DNA of 64,000 bases from Ovis canadensis (Eukaryota > Chordata > Mammalia > Artiodactyla > Bovidae), in assembly GCF_042477335.2 (NCBI RefSeq), contig NC_091247.1, forward strand, positions 228,556,001-228,620,000, read 5' to 3'. The notes under the pieces are model-generated. The model saw only the letters and a list, made by a program, of their open reading frames with translations, had not been told where the DNA came from and did not search any database. The translations under genes were made by a program, and so were the position numbers. This document shows, one piece after another, positions 11,301 through 24,361 of the stretch (its first letter is position 1; each line of letters begins with the position of its first letter).

Positions 11301-12788
11301 GCGAGTACCTTTTGGATCAGGAGGAAAAGCGTCTTGTTTCACCACCACTGTTGGAGGCAGTTGGGAAATGTGTGGACACGTCAGCAACTGAGAGTCGGAG
11401 AGGGCTGGAGGGGTGGGTGGCAGCAGGGACCCACGGGTGCTGGACCGGGAGCGGGGTTTAGAGGACTGAGGTTCACCCTGCTCTTCAGCAGACTTGTGGC
11501 TTCACCGCCACCAAGCAGGTTTGAGGGAGAGGAAGTGAAACCTGAGTCAGCAGGCAGAGAGCTCTGGGCGGGAGCTGGGGTCATGGGCGGAGCTGCTGGC
11601 AAGATGGCCCAGGAGGGCGGGCCAGGCCTCGGGGACCACCCCGTGCCTACTGCTCCTTCCGTGGCAGCCTTCGTGCTGGGGGAACGGTGACCAGTGCTGG
11701 TCTGGGGGGCGAGGTGCTGGGCTCGGCCCGAGTATCGCCTGTGAAGCTGGACATCTAGGACTGTGACTCTGGGGCAGGCAGAGCCTGGCACACGTGTCTG
11801 TCCCAGTAACCCTCATGGGCTGCCAGCCCCGGGCACCTCCCTGCAGGTGGGAAGGACAGAGCGTGCACAGCCAGGAGCCCACGTGACTGCCCACATCCCC
11901 GCCTCCGCCTGGCAGGCGAGGAGCAGAGGCCTCTGGGAAGGCCCCCTGGCAGCGCCTGGAAGGGGAGTCAGGCCTCCTGGGTGCCAAGGTCCATCCACGT
12001 TGGCGAGAGACCGGGCCACTGGAGGCAGGAGGAGAGACACGGCTGCTCGCCAGCTGCAGAGAAGCCTCCATGTGATGGTCGGCATCAGGCAGCCGCCTCT
12101 GCTGTGCAGGAACTGGCTGTCTTCAGAGGAGTCCGGGGGTGTCGGGGACCCCTCCCCACCAACCCAGAGGGACAGGGCGGGGCCCGGGCTGGCCGGAGGG
12201 CAGCAGGCAGGTTGCCTGAGGGTGCCCTGGGCAAGGACCCCCCCTTGGTGGGGCCAGGGGGTGTGTGTGGGTGGCTGCCCTCACCACAAGCCACCTTGTC
12301 TCTGCTTGGCGGGTGAGTGAGTGGGGGTCAGAGGGCTCCCGGTGAGGGGATGGCCCCCGCAGCTGGGGAAGCCTCTTCCTCTCGGTTATCTGATTCAGGA
12401 CTGAACTGCTGCTGTGTCAGAGAGTGGACTGTGTGGTTTTGGGCCCACGTTTACCGGATCTAAACAGGGCCAGGCTGACGTCCCTGGGTAGACCCCTGGG
12501 AGGTCTGAGTCCTACCCGCCTTCCGCCCCCCACCAAGGGAGGGGGCAGGCCCGTGGCGTTGATGGGACATTAACCGTGGGCCCCGCGAGGGTCCGTGCCC
12601 TTGTCCTGGTGTGCCTGATGCTTGGCCGAGGGCATCAGGGTGTGCTGAGGGGGGGGGCGCCAGCTGGTGCTTGTCCCCCCAGACTCCCCACCTCGCTGAC
12701 TTGAGTTGACCATCCATCTCCTTTTAAGTTACACGACTGTGTATCTTTGATAATTATCCCCTTAACTTTGTGATTAGAAAAACGAAGT

Positions 12789-12972
12789 GGGGCTTTCCCT
12801 GGTGGTTTAGCGGCTAAGACTTCGGCTTCCAGAGCATGGGGAGTGCGTTCAGTCCCTGCTCCGGGAGCTCGATCCCACACGCCTCAGGTGGCCGAGAAAC
12901 CGAAACGTAAAAACCAGAGACAATATTGCAACAAACTGAGTAAAGACTTTAAAAATGGTTCATATCAGAAAG
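12789..12972 (+). repeat. CHR-type tRNA SINE
   Basis: GGGCTTTCCCTGGTGGTTTAGCGGCTAAGACT head and the AATATTGCAACAAACTGAGTAAAGACTTTAAAAATGG tail typical of this ruminant SINE class. Confidence 0.9.
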
Positions 12973-13204
12973 AAAACAACAACGAGAAAAGCCGCACCAG
13001 TGGTGAGTTGCTGGCGCTGAGTCCTTGGGGTGAGGACGCTGTGCCCAGGCCTCACGCTGACTCGGCTGCTCAGGGCGGGGCCCGGCCGGGTTGGGTCTCT
13101 CTCCTGGTCGAGTCACTGTTCGGCTGGGAGCAGACCAGGGGGGCCTGCCGCCTTCTCCACCAGCCGGTTTCCGTCCCGACGGTCTCTGCCTTCCTTGCAC
13201 ATGT

Positions 13205-13411
13205 GCCAAGTCATTTCTGTCGTGTCTGACTCTCTGTAACCCTGTGGACCATGCCAGGCTCCTCTGTCCATGGGACTCCCAGGCAAGAATACTGGAGTGG
13301 GTTGCCATGCACTTTCCCGGGGATCTTCCTGACCCAGGGATTGAACCCACCTCTCTTACGTCTCCTGTGTTGGCAGGTGGGTTCTGTACCACCAGTGCCA
13401 CCTGGAAGCCC
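13205..13411 (-). repeat. Bov-tA SINE
   Basis: Reverse complement of the ruminant element: GTCTGACTCTCTGTAACCC at the start and ACCAGTGCCACCTGGAAGCC at the tRNA-derived end. Confidence 0.93.
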
Positions 13412-13559
13412 TAGGCTCACATTTCTCAGACCAGCCCCTCCCACTGGCTTTTGCAAACTGTCAGTCCGGTCCTCAGCCAGTCCAGGACATGGCTGGCACC
13501 ATGGAAGGGTACCGCAGGCCCCTGCCTGTCACTGGGTCTGCACACACAGGCTGACCCTG

Positions 13560-13865
13560 CTGTGCTGAGTTTAAAACTCCTGGCAATAGAAAGAGCCGAT
13601 GATGACCTATTTACAAAGTATTTCAGAATCACTTGCATGAATATTTTGTCCTAAATTCTGTGTAATTAGAAGATATGAACCCTACTCTGGGATTATTTTT
13701 GTGCGCCAACGTAACCTAAATTAGGATTCTCTCCATGTCAGTTTAGAAAAAAAAATCATTGCAACACAAACATAAAAGAATCGATTTTATCTTCACTGTT
13801 TTCAGATGGTTACAGATACTGTTCCTGAGTAACAAGGAGACCTTGCCGCCTGGTTTGTAGACCCT
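13560..13865. other. AT-rich unassigned block in intron 1
   Basis: A stretch about 300 bp long, much richer in A/T than its surroundings, lies between two Bov-tA elements. I recognise no repeat or exon in it. Confidence 0.4.
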
Positions 13866-13877
13866 CGTCTTTACCCA

Positions 13878-14092
13878 GGGGCTTCCTTGGTGGCTAAGAA
13901 GGTAAAGAATCTGCCTGCATTGTTGGAGACTTGGGTTTGATCCTTGGATCAGTAAGATCCCCTGGAGAAGGAAATGGCAACTTACTCTAGTACTCTTGCC
14001 TGGGAAATCCCACGGGCACAGGAGCCTGGTGGGCTACAGTCCACGGGGTCACAAAGAGTCGGACACGACTCAGTGACTGGCACACGCTTCAC
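13878..14092 (+). repeat. Bov-tA SINE
   Basis: Complete element from GGGGCTTCCTTGGTGGCTAAG to the terminal AAAGAGTCGGACACGACTCAG box. Confidence 0.95.
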
Positions 14093-17000
14093 CCAGAGCA
14101 GAAGTCAGTCTTCTGGAGAGGTTTAAGAAGTCCTCGTGGATTCTGACTTGAGGCTGAATTCTGACAAGCTGCGGCTGGATTTCCACCTGCCAACTCTTTT
14201 TTTCCTCTACACACAGCTTTAGCGAAAAGTTTCCCTGCAGGTGGGCCTGCTTGTGAGCGTCCTTAACGCAAGGCCTTCAGACGGACGCGGCAGAGGGGCC
14301 GGTGGCTCTGGTCCATCCAGCAGATGGTCCGGGGGCCTCTGGGCTGCCCGGCCGCTGGATGTGGGGGCAGGTTGCAGGATGCGCCGCCCTCCGAGACCGA
14401 GTTTCTGGAGCAGCGTGTATGGGCCTCATGGAGACTTCTCAGGGGAGACTTCTGGGCCGGGTCTCCGTTTTTCCTGTCTTTGGACCACAGGTGCACTGAA
14501 TCGGGGACGTCATAGCCCTTGGGTCACGGTGTGCAGCCTTCTCTGGTCAGGCAGGACCTCTGGTCTGTTCAGTCTGTAGCTTTTAATGTAACAGGCACCC
14601 TCGAGTTCACCACCAGAAGCTGGGGCCTTCCGGATCCGCCCCCGTCGTCGCTGGGCCTCAGACCTCCGCTGTGTGCCCCCAGCTCCCTCGTTTCCAGGGG
14701 CCGACGCCCGCCCTGTGTGCACCCCCCGGCCTGCGCCACGCAGGCAGTCACCAGGGGAGCAGCTCTCCTGACTCACCGCCCCCCGGGTCATCGAGGGCTC
14801 CCTGTGTGAGCACAGAGAACCCCCGGCCTGCAGCACCGCCCGGCACTGCCCGCCCACGGCCAGCGGCCAGGCCGGGTCTCCCTGGTCTCTGGTGTGAGAT
14901 GTTCCCGCTGCCCTGTCCGTGGGCTCGTCTGGGAAAGGGGTGGCTGTGCTGGGGCCTCGCGGTGGGGAAGGATGAGCCAGCCTCCCAGCGAGGGGCCTGG
15001 CCACCCCCCGCCCTTCACGCCGAGCCCAGGTCCCCAGCGGCTGGACTGGAGGGCAGGGCTCTCTGTGGACACGGTCAGGGTTGTGCGTGCGCGGGCCCAG
15101 CGCTCCGAGAGGGGCTTGGGGCCCGAGTGGCCGCAGCGTCCCCCATGCCTCCCGAGACCGGCTGCCGGGTGCCCAGCCCAGCTCCCCGTGACGATACCCA
15201 GGCTTGCGGTCCTACCTGTTGCGCCGCAGGGGTGGGCCAGGGCTGTGAGCCCGCCCAGGTGCATGTGAGGGAGTGACCGGGGTCCGGGCCGCCTCTCCTG
15301 CGGGGTTGCGGGCCGCCTGCCGCAGCAGCTGCATGTTAATCATGGGTGCCTCACCCCTCTCCTGGGGGCCGTGGGGCTGGGCCTCCCGGAGCTCTGGACG
15401 GGGGTTGGTGCCAGGGTGCTTGGCAGGGCTTTGTAGGTCTTCCTGTCTTGTGCGCTGAGCCAGTTGGTGGGATTCTGTTCCCTTTCGGAGTTGAGAGGCA
15501 AGGCCCCGAAGACGGCCTTGTCTTGTCATCTCAGGGCCTTTCCCGCTGTTGCTGAGGCTTCCTAATGGAGCTGCAGGGTGGCCCAGCCTCCCCAGGAGCG
15601 ATCAGAAACCCATCCGTCTGGTTAAGCCAGGCATCCACGCCTGCTCTCCCTGAGTCCTGCCCTCCCTGGGGAACCCAGGACCAGACCTTCCAGCCTCTCG
15701 GCTGTGGGCTGGGAGGGTTCTGAAGTGGCTTCAGCCGGCGAGCAGGTGCTTTGATGCTGGTGGCCTGGCCAGGTGTGGGCACGGGAGCCCCCTGGGCAGA
15801 CCAGCCCAGCTGCCCAGGGCCGGCGGATCCCGGCAGGATCGGGAGCCTAGTGCCCACAGGCTGCCCGGGACTCTGTTTCCGTGGCGTGTCCGGTTTTCCT
15901 CGAGAGGCGATCGGAGCCCCTGTGGCGCGTGGGTGAGGACATGTGGTAAGCTGTGCTCTGACGCGGGTCTGGGGGAACCCCTGAGTGAGCGCCCTCGGGT
16001 TTCTGCCGGGTTTTAATTAGGACGAAAACAAGGGCAGCTGTATTTGCAGGCTACGCTTCTGGGGACAAGTTTATAGCGAGTGGAGGTTTTTATCCGTTTT
16101 ATCTGCTCTTCTAACTCGCCTTTCAGACGCAGCAGGACGAGGCGTGTTCTGATGAGTATGGTTTTTTAGCGCATTGAGAGTTTGTCAGTGTTTTTGAGGT
16201 CAGGCTTTGAAAATGCTAGCGAGCTGTTTGGTTCTCTTCTGCCGCGGTAGGTGGAGCCTGGGAAAGTGGTGTCGGGGGGAAGGTGGGGCGGAGGTGGTCT
16301 CTGTCTTGCTCATCGGTTTTCGTTGCCCAAGGATTCTAGCTGACAAGGTGTGGGGCCCTGTCTGTGCACGGCCTGACGCGAGACCCTTTACGTGCCCCTG
16401 CCCTGCCTACGATGAAGCGCCGCGACACAGGCTGTGCGGGGCCAGCCGGCTGGGTGGTGGAGTCAGGTCAGGACGCCCTGAGACTAGCGGATCCCCGGCA
16501 GATTGGTGGAACCTGGAGCGCCAGTCCCGTGTGGCCAGTCCTGCCCTGGGGCTGCCCAGGGCACCGGTGGAGGGGCCTGTCTGTGTGTGAGCGGTCGCAT
16601 CATCAGACCCTGAGTTGTTACGTAGCTGTGCTTCTGGTTCCTAAGAGCTGACGTCTCCTGGGGCCGTGACCTGCACTGTTCGTGTCTCCACTCGGTTCTC
16701 TGGAAGACGGAGCTTAAAACATGTGCACAGTCGAGCTGCCTGCAGCATTGTAGCCACGTGGGCCGGTGGTTTCCGCCACCTCTGTCCTCGCGGAGCAAGG
16801 ACTTGCTCTGCTTTAATCCCCCATGCAGGAAAGCGACTGCCCGAAGGCGCTGCCCACGTGGGGCCCTCTGCTCGAGGCCGGGTCAGGAGAATCCCAGGTG
16901 CATCTTGCTACCAGTGATGCGCTCTCCCCGTGAAATTGCCTGTAAAGAGAAGAGTTGCAGTCTCAGCTGTCAGGCTCCCAGACGGCTTGTCGTTAACAAG

Positions 17001-17734
17001 ACGATTTGTCCCAGGGTCCTACAGATGGAGGAGCCCTTTAGCCACCGAATCATTCTTTCCAGAGCACCTCTTTTGGAAACGGGCCATCGCATGCCTTGAT
17101 TTCTCCAGGCGGGCAGCTCCGGGGGTCTGGAGAACCCCGTCTCCAGCTTGTAACTGTGCCCACAGGTGTCGGTTGAGCCCGGCACCCACCTGCCACTCGC
17201 CTGTGGCAGGATGTTAGGTCCCTGTGAGGGTCTCTCTGCAGGTCAGGATGGCTCAGCGCCCCCCACCCCCACCCGCGAGACCATGCCCTCTCCTGGTGCC
17301 GAGCCTCCAGCCCACGGCCCCCCACCCCCACTGAGGAGCCTGGGCCAGGGTGTAGTGTGTGTGAGACCCTGGGCTGCTCTGTAGGGCACACAGGGGCCAG
17401 GGGTGGGTGTGGGGGCCAGGCCAGGCCGGCTGTCCAGACTGCTTCACACGTGTGGCCGACTCTCTGCCTCTCCCCCCCACCCCCACCCTGCATCTTGGGT
17501 TATGTCTGTGGACACAGCCCCCTGCTGGTGCCCACGTTCAGCTGCCCAAAGGCTAGGGCTGGGGTCATGGGCGCCTCAGGCTGGAGGGGCCGCCCTCCGG
17601 GCACCATGTCCAAGCTGTGCCTGCAGCCCTTCCCCACATCCCCGGCACAGGCCGAGGGGTCTCAGGCTCCAGTCTCGGAACCCCACTGCTCGTGAGTTAG
17701 CGAAGTCACCAGAAAGTGCTTGTGTGAGATGTAT

Positions 17735-18010
17735 CCGTTGCTCTTTCCCATGTTAGAAATTAAGCTAGGAAATTTACAAATGCTGATTTATCAAAAACTG
17801 CCCACTGTAAACCCCTTACACGTTAACATAAGTAATGTATTTTTATTAAAAAAATCACTAGTTTTCCCCAAACGGGGGGAATTAGCGAAGGGGCACTGGT
17901 GGGTTTGCAGGCCGTGACGAGGTCTGGTCAACTGAAGACGGCTGGGTTCTCCAGTCCCCCCACCCATTGCACCCCCACACCCATCAGGAGGACCAGTCCG
18001 GGAAGCACAG
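17735..18010. repeat. Ancient interspersed repeat, class uncertain
   Basis: The AT-rich part (TGCTGATTTATCAAAAACTGCC, CACGTTAACATAAGTAATGTATTTTTAT) and the following block resemble a diverged mammalian repeat I associate with old L1 sequence. Class and ends are uncertain. Confidence 0.45.
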
Positions 18011-18599
18011 GGTTTCTCAGTATTGCCGCTCAGCAAATCTGGCCTCCTGGGTGTCCTGAAAGGGTCTCGGGGACCCCCAGGCTCCTGGGCCACACTCTGA
18101 GCAGCGGGAGAGAGGGGTCCCTGGTGTGCTGAGTGAGGGCTTTTTTAGCTCTCTCTTTTGTTTGAGCCCTTTCTATTTCTTTTATTTTAAAACCTTAATT
18201 TTGAACCTCGGTGACATGGTCTGGTCCACACATGCAGGAAGTCTGTTCAGAAGGGCTGAAGCCCCGGCTGGGTCTCCCTCCTCCATGCCCCCTCCCCCCA
18301 CGTAGTCCCAGGACTCAGGGTTGGGGGGGACACCCCCTCGCAAGGACCCCGCTCCGGGCAGGTAGCTGGCGCACGCTGCATGAAACGGCCTTGCCGCGCG
18401 TCACTTTGCAAGCGAGTGGGAGACACTCCTGGAAGCGGAAGTGTGATTTCACTGGATTTTGCAGAATTGCCCTCCGCTCCACCCCCCGCTGGGGGACCCC
18501 CACCTCCTCGTGGTCTCACCTACACGCCGCGTCTCCGCCAATCTGCTCGGGAAATGGCTTCCCCGTGTAATCTTCATTTCTGGTTTTCTCTTTGTAAGT

Positions 18600-19010
18600 G
18601 AAGGTTAATCGCCGTCTCATGTGCTTAAGTTCCGTCTGTTTTCTTTTGCTGTGGACTCTCTCTCTCTCGGCTGTTTTCCTCCAGGGCTGCTTTTCAAAGT
18701 TAGACAAATTAATCTTTCATAATATGTGTTGCAAATATTTTCCCCTGTGTTAGCGTTTATATTTGACTACTGGTGGAGGCTTTTGCCTTGTGGAAATGTT
18801 TTCAGGGTAATCCGTCTTCCCCTTTATCGTGTGTTGTGTGTCTTGCCCTGTCCAGCCCCGCGTTCTGAGTGCCAACCCCCCACCCCCGGCTCCTTTGCGC
18901 CTTCCTTATTTTACACTCAAGTCTTTGGTCCATTTTGAGTTTTTTGGGGAGGGTGTGAGGTGTGGCTCCAGGGTTGTCTTTCCCAAGAAGCTCAGGCCAC
19001 CCCACGTTCA
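18600..19010 (-). repeat. Ancient L1 remnant
   Basis: GTTGCAAATATTTTCCCCTGTG and TCAAGTCTTTGGTCCATTTTGAGTTTTTTGGGG are hallmark reverse-strand pieces of mammalian L1. Confidence 0.7.
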
Positions 19011-19162
19011 TTTGCTGAGGGCTGTGTGTCTCCCTCCGGCCTAGGAGGCCGCTTTGACCCCAGTTCAGTCTGGGCCCGCTTCTGCGCATCTGTTTCGTGG
19101 TCCTGTCCAGTATTCATGTGCTGTCACCCCACTTTTAACTCTTGACTGTAGCTGCGTGGTGT

Positions 19163-19305
19163 TTTGTTTATTTTTTAAATCACATGTCGGCCTGCGTCCG
19201 GCCTTATTTGTGGCGTGTGCGACCCTGGTTCCCTGACACGGGATCAAGCCGGGCCCCCTGCACTGGGGGTGTGGGGTCTTGGCCACTGGACCACCAGGGA
19301 GGCCC
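19163..19305 (-). repeat. CHR-type tRNA SINE
   Basis: Reverse complement form: TTTATTTTTTAAATC tail side, GGGATCAAGCCGGGCCCCCTGC body, and GGACCACCAGGGAGG at the tRNA-like head. Confidence 0.85.
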
Positions 19306-19632
19306 CTCCTTCGTGTCTACTCCGTGGCAAGGCCAGTCTGCCGGCCTCCCTCACACGCGTGCTCATGGCAAGGCCTCACACGCGTGCTTGTCAGAGTTTT
19401 CCCGGCTGTTGGCTTGTTTCTCCTTATGAGCCGTAGATGCGGCTTGTCTTGCTTCCTCTGAAACCTTGTCATTCTTTTCGGGGAATCACATTAGATTCAT
19501 GGATTATTCTAGAGTTTTGTGTGCCTTCTCTTTTCTCCCTCGCTTTTTCTGTTTGCGTAAATATGGCAAAATACACACAGTACATATGAATAAAATACAA
19601 CATACTTATCGGGCGAAATAGACATATGACTT

Positions 19633-19836
19633 GGGGGCTTCCCTGGTGGCACAAGGGCACAGAATCTGCCTGCAAAGAAAGAGACACAGGTTTCATCCCT
19701 GGGTCAGGAAGATCCCCTGGAGGAGGAAAGGGCACCCACTCCAGCGTCCTTGCCTGGAGAATCCCACAGACTGAGGAGCCTGGCGGGCTGCAGGCCACAG
19801 GGTTGCAAAGAGTCGGACACGACTCAGAGACAAAAC
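19633..19836 (+). repeat. Bov-tA SINE
   Basis: Full-length pattern from GGGGCTTCCCTGGTGGCAC through GGAAGATCCCCTGGAGGAGG to AAAGAGTCGGACACGACTC. Confidence 0.95.
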
Positions 19837-19880
19837 GGCCGCGACGGAAGCGTGGCTCACTGCTTTAAAGTGCACAGTCC

Positions 19881-19972
19881 AGGGGCTCGCCTGGCGGTCT
19901 AGCGGGTCCACTGCAGGGGCGCAGGTTCCGCCCCCGATCGGGGAACTGAGGCCTCACATGCTGCCCAGCGTC
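19881..19972 (+). repeat. CHR-type tRNA SINE fragment
   Basis: AGGGGCTCGCCTGGCGGTCTAGCGG head and GATCGGGGAACTGAGGCCTCACATGC body, short and diverged. It lies about 45 bp after a Bov-tA. Confidence 0.75.
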
Positions 19973-20770
19973 GTCAGGAGACACTAGTGAAGCAGGGTGT
20001 GCGGTTCAGTGGCGCTCGGTGCGTTCACGCGGTGCTTACTGTGCAGTTGATCTTTAGAACTTCTTCCTCTTCCCTGCTCAGCACTCACTCCCCTCGCCGG
20101 CCGCAGCCCGGCCCCGCCGTCTGCCCTCAGTCCCGGGGCTCTGCCTCCCCAGAGCCTCGTGGGCGTGGATCGCGGTCTTTCTCTGTGGCCCTCTGGCCTC
20201 ACCAGGCGTGCGGTCCTCGGGCCCTCTGGCTGCAGTCTGTCTGAGTGCTCCCTTCCTGCTTGAGGCTGAGTGTCAGTCCCTGGTTCCTCGTTGGCAGGGA
20301 CGGTGTTTGTCTATCGGCCCACGGGCTGAGGGCCCTCCGGCCGCTTCCTCTCTCTGGCTGCTGTGAGCTGCGGCGTGCCGGCGTCTGTCTGAGCGCCTGC
20401 TTTCAGTCTTTCCCCGTCTGTACCCAGCCGCGGAGTTGGTGGACCCTGCGGTGGTCCCGGCGTTCGTTTTTTGAGGGGCTGCTGCGTGCTTTCTGTGGCC
20501 CCCGTGGCTGCGGTTTATGCTTCTGGGCGTGCATGCCCAAAATCAGGGTGTTTGCTGAGAACATGGTGGGCCCCCAGTCCTGCTGCTGAGCAGGCCAGGC
20601 CTCTGGGAACCTGGCTCCCTGCTCCTGCCGGCAGGTCCTGGTGGGCTGGCGGGGGTGGAGCGGGGGGACTCTGGGCTCCATCATCACTCTAGAAGCTGTG
20701 ACCTCCCCCTCTGAACCTCGCTTGCCCCATCGCATTAAGAAGGGGAGGCACGGTGACGGTAGCAGCTGTA

Positions 20771-21543
20771 CAGATGACGCCACCCTTCGGCAGAAAGAGA
20801 GGAACTGCAGAGCCTCCTGGTGAAAGTGAAGGAGGAGAGTGAAAAAGCTGGCTTAAAACTCAGCATTCAGAAAACTAAGATCATGGCATCCGGGCCCATC
20901 ACTTCACGGGAAACAGACGGGGAAACAGTGGAAACAGTGTCAGACTTTATTTTTTGGGGGCTCTGAAATCACTGCAGATGGTGACTACAGCCATGAATTT
21001 AAAAGATGCTTACTCCTTGGGGAAAAAGTTATGACCAACCTAGACAGCATATTAAAAAGCAGAGACATTACTTTGCTAACAAAGGTCCGTCTAGTTAAGG
21101 CTATGGTTTTTCCAGTGGTCACGTATGGATGTGAGAGTTGGACTCTAAAGAAAGCTGAGCAGTGAAGAATTGATGCTTTTGAACTGTGGTGTTGGAGAAG
21201 ACTCTTGAGAGTCCGTTGGACTGCAAGGAGATCCAACCAGTCCATCCTAAAGGAGATCAGTCCTGAATATTCTTTGGAAGGACTGATGTTGAAGCTGGAA
21301 CTCCAATACTTTGGCCACCTGATGGGAAGAACTGACTCATTTGAAAAGACCCTGCTGCTGGGAAAGATTGAAGGCGGGAGAAGAAGGGGACAACAGAGGA
21401 TGAGATGGTTGGATGGCATTGTTGACTCAATGGACATGAGTTTCAGTAAACTCCGGGAGTTGGTGATGGACAGGGAGGCCTGGCGGGCTGCAGTCCATGG
21501 GGTCGCAAGGAGTCGGACAGGACTGAGTTAATGAACTGAACTG
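20771..21543 (+). repeat. BovB (RTE) LINE, 3' fragment
   Basis: It begins within the reverse-transcriptase region (GATGACGCCACCCTTCGGCAGAAAG) and runs to the 3' end with TGAACTGAACTG. The segment from 21205 reads as ORF2 C-terminus ([20 protein letters not shown]). Internal stop codons and a T/G-run around 20950 mark it as dead. Confidence 0.97.
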
Positions 21544-23355
21544 TTAAGCTCTCAGTCCACGCCAGGCCTGGAGGCTGTGGGAGGATTGAGTGAGGTGGGA
21601 CAGGGAGCGTCTCTGTGCCTGTTCTCCAAAAGGTGTCTCCTAGGAAAGGGCGGGTTGTGTTGGGTCATCCCGGTCCTCACCCTCCTGCAGGTGTGTCTGC
21701 ACTGGTCCACGCCCGCCGGCCCTGCACCTGCCGGCCGGGTCAGGCCGCTCTTTCCCCCGCCCCCCACACTGTGACCCCGAATGGACCTGAGCGCCTCATT
21801 CATGCCTGCCCATGCCCGCTGAGTCCTTCTGGCTTGTGACCCCGGGGTAACGGGCGCTCTGTCTGGGGGGCCTTCCTCTGTGGCCCCGGCCCCTCCGTGG
21901 AGCTAACAGCCCGAGGCGTAGCTTGACCCCCGGCAGGGCTGCCTGCTCTGTGTCCCTGTTCCAGCCACTCCTGGTACACAGTAGGTGCTCATTACACGCT
22001 CCAGCAGCTTGGTCCTTCTTGTCACCCCTGACGGCCTCTGCTCCAGCCTCTGTGAGGTTTTCGCTGCCTGCTGATCACTCTCTGTTTCACGTCCTGCTCC
22101 GGGTGGGGGCCATGCTGGGCAGCCCCCTGCACCCGGCACACTTGTGAGGGGCTGAGACCAGCTCGCTCTGTCCTGCACGGCCTGCCGTGTGTCAGCCCCG
22201 CTGGGAGATCGTGCGTAAGGCTGGATCGCCCACCATGCTGGGTGGTTACCTGGGCGGCAGGTGTGAGAAGGACTCAGAGGGTTTTTTTCTGTGTCATTGG
22301 ACGTGGATTTTACAGCGATGGTGTGAGGTGAGGGCAGCCAGCCAGGCCCCTGTGCCGTCAGGCCCTGCCCAGGGCTGGGCTCCCTTCTCGCCCAGCCCAG
22401 CAGGAAATGTGGGTTCCACCTTCCCCGCGCTGGGCGGTGTTTCAGATGCCGAAAGCCCTGTGAGGCAATGTGCTCAGCGGCCCCGCGCTGGGCCTGTCAG
22501 TATCCCAGGGCTCGATATGCGGGTGAGTCCGGGTGGGCTCTGGGAGGACCTGTGGCCTCGTCTCCAAAAAGGAAGAAGGGGCCGCAGGCCAGGGCTTTGG
22601 AAGCGCCGAGGGCCTGTCCCCTGGGGACTGTCAGAGGCCACGTGGGTTTACGTAAAGGGGCCAGGATGTCCCTTAAAATGCACTGCTGTCACTTGCTGAT
22701 TCTCTTCCAGGCTGTGTGCCAGGCCTGCCCGCTGACGTGGGGCCCGCGTGGGACCCTCGTCCTTGAGCAGAGCGGCTCTGCGGCTGGGGGCCTTCCTGGG
22801 GAGGGCGGTGCAGACCCCTGCAGGGTGCTGGGTCCAGGCGGGGAGGGGCAGGGCTGGCTGCTGCTTTCCTCGGCACGTTGTCACCGCGCTGCTTGTCTTC
22901 TGCAGAGCAGGGGCCCTGAGTGTGGACGGGGCCTCCAGTGACGGGTTATTCAGAGCTGCAGGCCGGCCCCTCTGCTTGGGTGGGATACGTGGCCCAGGGC
23001 AGGGGAGAAGACAGGGGCTCTCAACTTGAGGGTGGGGTCTTCCTGGCCCCGGGGACCCTGGAGCAGTCCAGGCTGCTGGTCCCTCCATGGACAGTGCCTC
23101 CCCGTCACCCCTTTCCTAAAGGAGATTTGACGGTGGCGAGGTTCACGTCCGAGTGTGTGATTGGCGGGTCCATTGGCAGGGGAACCCTGGTGCTGAGTGA
23201 GGGCCTGGTCCCCTGTTAGGGGCCGGTGGGTGATGAGACCCATGTGAGTCCTTGTTCTGCTGGGCACTGATCACCTGGAGACCAGGGGCAGCCAGCCATG
23301 ACCCCATCGGGGGTCACGTGCCCGCCGCTGCCTGCTTTCCTATATGGTGTCTTAC

Positions 23356-23463
23356 TGGGGATGTCCCTTGCGGTCCAGTGGTTAAGGCTCTACTCCTTTG
23401 CTGCTGGGGGCCCGGGTTCAATCCCTGGTTGGGGAACTGAGATCCCACAAAAGCCACAGGGAA
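23356..23463 (+). repeat. CHR-type tRNA SINE
   Basis: GGGGATGTCCCTTGCGGTCCAGTGGTTAAGGCTC head and GGTTCAATCCCTGGTTGGGGAACTGAGATCCC body. Confidence 0.9.
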
Positions 23464-24218
23464 AGATGGCCTTCTTGGCCCAGAGCCACAGCTGCTTTGC
23501 ACTACAACACAGAGAGCTTGCGATGGGAGGCTTGTGGGTGCCACGCCCGAGATGCATACCGCCCGGCTTCGCGGGCTTGCACCTTCTGTCCGGCAGTGTT
23601 GTAGGCCGAGGAGCCTCTGGAGGAGAGCTGGTTCGCGGACAGCTGCGGGCCCGAGCCCCTCTCTGCTCCCTGGGGTGGGGCTCTGGTGCTGGCAGGAAGT
23701 CAGGACGAAACTGGGAATCCAGACGGTGTTTCCTACCAGCTGGAAGCATCTCCTCTGTTCTGGGTGCTGAGGGCAGTGGGGAGACTTGGAAGCAGAGTGC
23801 TTTCCCCAGAAATGAGTGCTTGAGTGTGTTTCCTGTTGCTGAGTGTGTTTATACACCGCACGTTTATACAAACCTAAGCTTTAGGTTTTCCCCTTCGCTT
23901 TGTTTGGGTTAAACAGCTGTGTGGCCAGTGTGCTGGGCTGCCCGCCCACTCACTGTCCTAGGCAGACGGGCCGGGGGCTCTCATGTGGCATGAGGTTGAA
24001 GACTGGAGTGTTACCCAGTGGCCCCGGGGACCCAAGGGGGCTGGGAAGGTGATGAGCAGGGTGTGAGGACAGTGTGCCCACCCAGCCTCCCTGCCAGTGG
24101 CCCTGCGGTTGGGGGTCCCCTCCAGAGGCTTGGGTCTGGTGTATTCTTTTGGGAACCTCACCCATATGAACGAGGTGGTCTGGGTCCTGCTTCCCAGGGT
24201 GGCCTTTCCCCATGCACC

Positions 24219-24361
24219 ATACAGTGCATGGAATTCTCCAGGCCAGAATCCTGGAGTGGGTAGCCTTTCCTTCTCCAGTGGATCTTCCAGACCCAGGAAT
24301 CAAACTGGGGTCTCCTGCACTGCAGGCTGAATCTTTACCCATGGAGCCACCAGGGAAGACC
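24219..24361 (-). repeat. Bov-tA2/Bov-A2 type SINE
   Basis: Reverse complement form: GCATGGAATTCTCCAGGCCAG through TGGAGTGGGTAGCC to GAGCCACCAGGGAAGACCC. Confidence 0.92.
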
